The notes under the pieces: generated by a model
The model's input: the letters and a program-made list of their open reading frames with translations, nothing else
Databases searched by the model: none
Told to the model about the DNA's origin: nothing
In this document: in pieces, positions 5,660-8,760 of the stretch
Numbering within the stretch: the first letter of the stretch is position 1
How the letters are laid out: each line of letters starts with the position of its first letter
Made by a program: the position numbers and the translations under genes
From: Clostridiales bacterium
GTDB taxonomy: Bacteria; Bacillota; Clostridia; Caldicoprobacterales; DTU083
Assembly: GCA_012512335.1 (NCBI GenBank)
Contig: JAAZEK010000131.1
Location: 1 to 8,760, forward strand
Length of the DNA: 8,760 nucleotides
Direction of reading: 5' to 3'

Positions 5660-6447
5660 CTGAATAGAATATCTACATAGCTGTTTATACTATGTACAAC
5701 TTTCCTGATTGTACGTGCGTCAAGCCGTTCTACATCATCGTTTCTTTGTACAATAACTTCACAAAAGTCAGAGCGGCAAAATTCAAGCTTTACTTCTAAT
5801 GGTAACAAGGGTTTATATGGTTTTACCTTCCCTATCAGCTTCAGGCTTTCCCTTGCTGCAGTTTTTATTCTAGTGAGTGCTTCATCTAGCGGAACTAGCC
5901 TTGCATTATTTCTACCTATGCCATACTTAACCACTGCGCACTCTATATCACCTAGAAAATCCTTTGCTTCCACACAAGCCGCTTCATCACCACTTACCAT
6001 AACAAAGGGTATATCAAAAGCTCCTGTAAATATTGCACCTTGGGCAATTTCACCACTTTTACGTCCATTGACATAATAATTATACCAGCTCTTTGAATTC
6101 TGAGTGTGGTCCAGGAAACCATTAATGGTACCAGCCATAGCATGTGCTCCAACTTCCATATAAGCATCAATTTTTCTGCTTGAAATCATTTCCTGCCAAT
6201 CTTTACTTTCAAGCTGTACGGCTCGTGGATCAAGCATCTCCTTAATGAAATTCTTTCCACCTCCATGGCCATCTACCACAAAAACAGCATCGGCACCACC
6301 TTCATAAGCACCTTCAACTGCAGCATTTACATCAAGCATTAGCCTTTCTAGACCAAATTTATGCCCTGGTGTACCTACTTCAGAAACCATTTCCATCTTA
6401 TCAATGCCACTTATACCTTCTAGGTCAGTCATAATAAGTATGTTCAT
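5656..6447 (-). CDS. M55 family D-aminopeptidase (DppA-like)
   Basis: The 263-residue product belongs to the DppA family of zinc D-aminopeptidases, which in Bacillus subtilis releases D-alanine from D-Ala-containing peptides and is thought to help reuse cell-wall peptides. Family motifs are all in place: 'MTDLEGISGI' with Asp8 and Glu10, 'VDGHGGG' with His61, 'VGAHAMAG' with His102, 'LDHT' with His114, and 'SGEIAQGA' with Glu133; the downstream 'VMVSGDEAAC' is also characteristic. There is no signal peptide, so it acts in the cytoplasm. Length is close to the usual 265-280. The start has a GGGGGG ribosome binding site about six bases upstream, which overlaps the end of a possible 20-codon ORF. 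Unlike B. subtilis, where dppA heads a dipeptide transport operon, here it follows recR and is coupled to a metallophosphoesterase. I am sure of the family; the exact substrate is not shown. Confidence 0.92.
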   Translation of the reverse strand: MNILIMTDLEGISGIDKMEMVSEVGTPGHKFGLERLMLDVNAAVEGAYEGGADAVFVVDGHGGGKNFIKEMLDPRAVQLESKDWQEMISSRKIDAYMEVGAHAMAGTINGFLDHTQNSKSWYNYYVNGRKSGEIAQGAIFTGAFDIPFVMVSGDEAACVEAKDFLGDIECAVVKYGIGRNNARLVPLDEALTRIKTAARESLKLIGKVKPYKPLLPLEVKLEFCRSDFCEVIVQRNDDVERLDARTIRKVVHSINSYVDILFR

Positions 6448-6450
6448 TGC

Positions 6451-6513
6451 TTATCCCCCCAGACTACCTAATATTGCCTTAATTCTTTCGTTCATATATA
6501 ATCCTCGCATCAT
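6451..6513 (-). CDS. Possible small ORF, 20 codons, between recR and the M55 peptidase
   Basis: A perfect AGGAGG (6521-6526 on the complementary strand) stands seven bases before ATG 6513, and the frame runs 20 codons to TAA 6451-6453. The peptide starts M-M-R-G-L-Y and ends 'MNERIKAILGSLGG', a small basic, possibly helical piece; a second start at the internal Met7 is also possible. Its last codons supply the G-run used as ribosome binding site by the next gene, so it could work as a coupling peptide or leader. In many Bacillota a small gene (yaaL) follows recR, so this may be a remnant of such a gene; I see no sequence evidence for that. The ribosome binding site is stronger than expected for noncoding DNA, but 20 codons is too short to judge coding content. 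Confidence 0.4.
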   Translation of the reverse strand: MMRGLYMNERIKAILGSLGG

Positions 6514-6520
6514 AAAAAAA

Positions 6521-6526
6521 CCTCCT
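6521..6526 (-). promoter_or_regulatory. Strong Shine-Dalgarno site after recR
   Basis: AGGAGG on the minus strand, inside a GGAGGAGG run that begins at the recR stop codon, seven T residues before ATG 6513. Its ideal spacing is the main evidence for the small ORF, since the M55 peptidase gene it precedes has its own G-rich site. Confidence 0.5.
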
Positions 6527-6527
6527 C

Positions 6528-7127
6528 CTACATCTCTCTACGGCCTTCAAATGCCTTAGACAAGGTAACTTCATCTGCATATTCCAAATCTCCCCCAACG
6601 GGAATACCATGGGCAATTCTAGTAACCCGAATCCCCATTGGTTTTAGCAGTCTAGAAATGTAGACAGCGGTTGCTTCTCCTTCTACATCGGAGTTGGTTG
6701 CGAGTATAATTTCCTTTACATCTCCATCGCTTATACGATGAAGTAATTCCTTAATTCGAATATCATCGGGTCCAATGCCTTCCATGGGAGATATACTGCC
6801 GTGGAGAATATGATATACACCTTTATAGTCACGCATTTTTTCCATAGCAATAGCATCCCTAGGATCTTTAACGACACAGATTTGAGAATGCTCTCTACTG
6901 TGGCTACTACAGATTGCACAAGGATTTTGATCAGTTAGATTACAGCAGATAGAACAATTCTGAATTTCTTCCCTAGCCTTTGAAATAGCTTGGGTCAAAT
7001 TCTGCACTCTGTCAGCTGGCATATCAATTATATGAAAAGCCAGGCGCTGGGCGGTTTTCCCACCTATACCCGGCAGCCTGGACAGTTCGTTAATTAAGCG
7101 GGCAATTGGTTCTATATAATAATTCAT
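6528..7127 (-). CDS. recR: Recombination mediator protein RecR
   Basis: RecR works with RecF and RecO to load RecA on single-stranded gaps in the cytoplasm. The 199-residue product shows the family layout: helix-hairpin-helix region with 'LSRLPGIGGKTAQRLAFH' (15-32), a four-cysteine zinc motif (Cys58, Cys61, Cys70, Cys73), and a Toprim domain from about 81 with 'CVVKDPRD', 'GSISPMEGIGP' and 'TNSDVEGEATA' (Glu150), then the C-terminal 'RIAHGIPVGGDLEYADEVTL'. I start at ATG 7127, which has GGAG six bases upstream and gives the usual family N-terminus MNYYIEPIARL; a GTG at 7139 in the same frame would add four residues but has a poorly spaced site. The gene lies 57 bases after ybaB, the order seen in most Bacillota. 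Confidence 0.97.
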   Translation of the reverse strand: MNYYIEPIARLINELSRLPGIGGKTAQRLAFHIIDMPADRVQNLTQAISKAREEIQNCSICCNLTDQNPCAICSSHSREHSQICVVKDPRDAIAMEKMRDYKGVYHILHGSISPMEGIGPDDIRIKELLHRISDGDVKEIILATNSDVEGEATAVYISRLLKPMGIRVTRIAHGIPVGGDLEYADEVTLSKAFEGRREM

Positions 7128-7184
7128 GGACAACTCCACAATCCTTTGTTTCTTATTTCAATCTAAAACAATTTACATTAGCTA

Positions 7185-7535
7185 TTAGAATAACCCATTT
7201 GGCATACCCATTCCGCCGGTAATCTTGCCCATTTCTCCTTGTGCCATTTCGTCAGCTTTACGCATTGCTTCGTTAACAGCAGCCAAAATCAAATCCTGTA
7301 GCATTTCAACATCATCAGGATCAACTGCCTCAGGCTTGATACTAATTTCTATTATTTCCTTCCTGCCATTGGCAATAACAGATACTACACCGCCGCCAAC
7401 AGAAGCTTCCACTGTCTTTTCCTCTAGTTCCTCTTGTATCTTCGCCATTTGCTCTTGCATTTTTTTGGCCTGTTTCATCAGATTGTTCATATTACCCATG
7501 CCCCCCATACCTCCGGGGAATCCACCTTTTGCCAT
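7185..7535 (-). CDS. ybaB: YbaB/EbfC family nucleoid-associated protein
   Basis: This 116-residue protein is a DNA-binding nucleoid-associated protein of the YbaB/EbfC family, a dimer with a tweezer-like shape, almost always encoded between dnaX and recR. Seen here: a Gly/Met-rich start ('GGFPGGMGGMGNMNNLMKQA'), a long coiled helix (about 18-42: 'KQAKKMQEQMAKIQEELEEK'), the central strands with 'VEASVGGGVVSVIANGRKEI', and the final helix 'LQDLILAAVNEAMRKADEMA'. ATG 7535 is preceded by AGGAGG with an eight-base gap; a GTG at 7541 in frame is only two bases from that site and is rejected. The Gly/Met-rich ends at both termini are common in clostridial members. An extended -10 element 44 bases upstream may provide an internal promoter. 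Confidence 0.95.
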   Translation of the reverse strand: MAKGGFPGGMGGMGNMNNLMKQAKKMQEQMAKIQEELEEKTVEASVGGGVVSVIANGRKEIIEISIKPEAVDPDDVEMLQDLILAAVNEAMRKADEMAQGEMGKITGGMGMPNGLF

Positions 7536-7578
7536 AGTCACTTCCTCCTTAAAACAAAATTTCTTTTATTGCCTTTTG

Positions 7579-7587
7579 ATTATACCA
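7579..7587 (-). promoter_or_regulatory. Possible extended -10 promoter before ybaB
   Basis: On the minus strand the sequence reads TGGTATAAT (a TGn-TATAAT extended -10) ending 43 bases upstream of ATG 7535, within the 95-base gap between dnaX and ybaB. No good -35 box is present at 17 bases, which extended -10 promoters tolerate. It would allow ybaB, recR and the downstream genes to be expressed apart from dnaX. Confidence 0.4.
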
Positions 7588-7630
7588 TAAACATTCATTT
7601 ATTTTACTCTATATTGAAAGTTTTTAACAC

Positions 7631-8760
7631 CTATTCCTCATCCACTATTTCAACCTTATCTTTACCAAAAACCTCAATTGCCTTATTCACTACATGGTTT
7701 CCATCCATACTTGCTGCTAACTCGTCCATCTGGTCTTCCAACATACATTTTATTCTAACTTGTTGCCCCGTAGTCTTCTCAACTAATTCCTCTAGAGCTT
7801 TTCGGTTGTTTTCCTGCTCAATGAGAGCCGCATGAAACCCTAAAGCTGGAGGGAACACCAAGGTAAGCACACCGTTGCTACCCATACTCGGCTTTGCATC
7901 TGATAAAGTTACATGGATAGACGGCCTTTCACGTTTGATGATATCTAGGATACTAGACCAAGCCGCAACAGGATCTTTATTTATAACACTTGCTGTTGTA
8001 TTGGTTGTTGCATTAGTTGCTGTATTGGTTGTTGCCCTAGCTGTTGTCCTGGTTGACGGTTCTTTTGTCGCATTAAAACCTTCACTATCAGAAGTCTTTG
8101 TCACCCTTGGTCTTCTTTCCACTTCTATCATACCAGAATTAGACTCTTGTTGAGCCTTCCTTTGTGGAACCACCTTGTTAGTTTGATGGACCGATTGCCG
8201 ATTGCCTGCATATGCACTTTTCCTAGACGAAGTTGGTTGATACTCATCAGGGTAGTAATTGTCTTCTGTTTCTGGAGGAACAGGTGGCATAGAAGGATCA
8301 TTTGCTGAATCATAAAATGGATCCATTACAGGGCTTGCTGGGCTGTATGACTGACTCATATCGGTTGAGTAGCTGGCCTCATTTTGCTCCGTAGTCGCTG
8401 GTGACTTATGAGAACTGACTACGCTGTTCTTTAGCTGCTTTTCTAAGATTTCAATTCTATCCTGCAAGGCTTCCAGAGATTCTTCCTGTTCTGGCCTACA
8501 CAGCTTAACAGCAGCTAACTCCAGAATAATACGTGACTGAGAGCTGTATCTCATTTCAGTTTCTAAGGGAGACAATATTTCAATAGAACGAATTAATCTA
8601 GCCTCTCCTGCTTTCTTGGTCTGTATTTTTAATTGCTCCAAGGTGGACTCAGCTACATCCAGCAAATCCTCAGGCTGAACGCAAGCCTTGACGATTAATA
8701 GATTTCGTATATGTTGAAGCAAATCTCTTGTAAATATGTTTAGAGCCTTGCCTTCATCCA
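7631..8760 (-). CDS. dnaX: DNA polymerase III subunit gamma/tau, C-terminal part (5' end outside window)
   Basis: The frame is open to the right edge, so the ATPase domain of this clamp-loader subunit is missing from view. The visible 375 residues begin in the collar domain III with 'GKALNIFTRDLLQHIRNLLI', typical of DnaX, continue through the 'LSPLETEMRYSSQSRIILELA' helices to the end of domain III and a short coiled coil ('LEALQDRIEILEKQLKN'). A low-complexity linker of about 130 residues follows, rich in Ser, Thr, Asn and Pro, including an eight-residue repeat (R/N-A-T-T-N-T). The compact C-terminal tau domain ends 'IEVFGKDKVEIVDEE'; this region in Bacillota binds DnaE/PolC polymerase. No A-rich frameshift site for making gamma is visible in the part present, so a full-length tau form is expected from what can be seen. 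Gene order dnaX-ybaB-recR confirms the call. Confidence 0.95.
   Translation of the reverse strand, partial: DEGKALNIFTRDLLQHIRNLLIVKACVQPEDLLDVAESTLEQLKIQTKKAGEARLIRSIEILSPLETEMRYSSQSRIILELAAVKLCRPEQEESLEALQDRIEILEKQLKNSVVSSHKSPATTEQNEASYSTDMSQSYSPASPVMDPFYDSANDPSMPPVPPETEDNYYPDEYQPTSSRKSAYAGNRQSVHQTNKVVPQRKAQQESNSGMIEVERRPRVTKTSDSEGFNATKEPSTRTTARATTNTATNATTNTTASVINKDPVAAWSSILDIIKRERPSIHVTLSDAKPSMGSNGVLTLVFPPALGFHAALIEQENNRKALEELVEKTTGQQVRIKCMLEDQMDELAASMDGNHVVNKAIEVFGKDKVEIVDEE
7992..8057. repeat. 24-bp tandem repeat inside dnaX linker, about 2.75 copies
   Basis: Units at 7992-8015, 8016-8039 and a partial one at 8040-8057 share the pattern G(C/T)TG(T/C)TGTATTGGTTGTTGC on the plus strand. 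On the coding strand they encode the eight-residue repeats R-A-T-T-N-T-A-T and N-A-T-T-N-T-T-A. The period is a multiple of three, so copy-number change would keep the dnaX frame. Confidence 0.75.

Noticed and set aside
5055..6076. Plus-strand open frames opposite the phosphoesterase and peptidase genes
   Set aside because: Antisense to genes with complete catalytic motifs; no family resemblance.
7225..7835. Long plus-strand open frames opposite ybaB and dnaX
   Set aside because: They are antisense shadows of well-identified genes, have biased composition mirroring the repeats, and lack ribosome binding sites.
7631..8760. Programmed frameshift site in dnaX for a short gamma form
   Set aside because: No A-AAA-AAG type run on the coding strand in the visible part; the ATPase part is out of view.
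1..8760. CRISPR arrays, tRNA or rRNA genes, insertion sequences
   Set aside because: No regularly spaced repeats, cloverleaf-type segments, rRNA-like stretches, transposase motifs or flanking terminal inverted repeats were seen.

Overview
The window looks like a piece of an AT-rich Gram-positive (Bacillota) chromosome, most likely from a clostridium. The main reason is the canonical dnaX-ybaB-recR block on the minus strand, with RecR and YbaB sequences of Firmicutes type. Strong AGGAGG-type ribosome binding sites, lipoprotein and Sec signal peptides and low GC fit this. I cannot name the genus.

The window has two halves that meet tail to tail at about 4804-4814. The left half (1-4804, plus strand) is accessory in character. 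It starts with the C-terminal end of a DUF4367-type protein (1-211), a family often encoded beside ECF sigma factors. A poorly coding stretch follows, holding a possible dead gene start (335-420) and a small two-helix membrane protein gene interrupted by a stop codon (494-700). Next come a predicted lipoprotein of unknown function (783-1328), a very strong hairpin terminator (1336-1382), and a small secreted protein gene that appears frameshifted (1605-1945). The half ends with three tightly packed genes: two single-unit FtsX-like permeases and a MacB/LolD-type ABC ATPase (1992-4804). A promoter-like element of about 40 bp occurs twice, upstream of 335 and upstream of 1605, with an exact 15-bp core. 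This suggests that one regulator, plausibly an ECF sigma factor, controls or once controlled both units.

The right half (4814-8760, minus strand, read right to left) is core genome: dnaX (5' end outside the window), ybaB/ebfC, recR, a possible 20-codon ORF with a perfect Shine-Dalgarno sequence, a DppA-like M55 D-aminopeptidase, and a membrane-anchored metallophosphoesterase. Spacing is tight and the last two genes overlap by ATGA, so this reads as one operon; an internal extended -10 promoter may lie before ybaB.

The best candidate for an unusual system is the secreted-protein / twin-permease / ATPase cassette. In outline it resembles lactococcin-972-type export or immunity loci, but with the usual single large membrane protein replaced by two half-size FtsX proteins. 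The transporter genes look intact, while the putative secreted partner and a nearby small gene carry disruptions, so the locus may be partly decayed.
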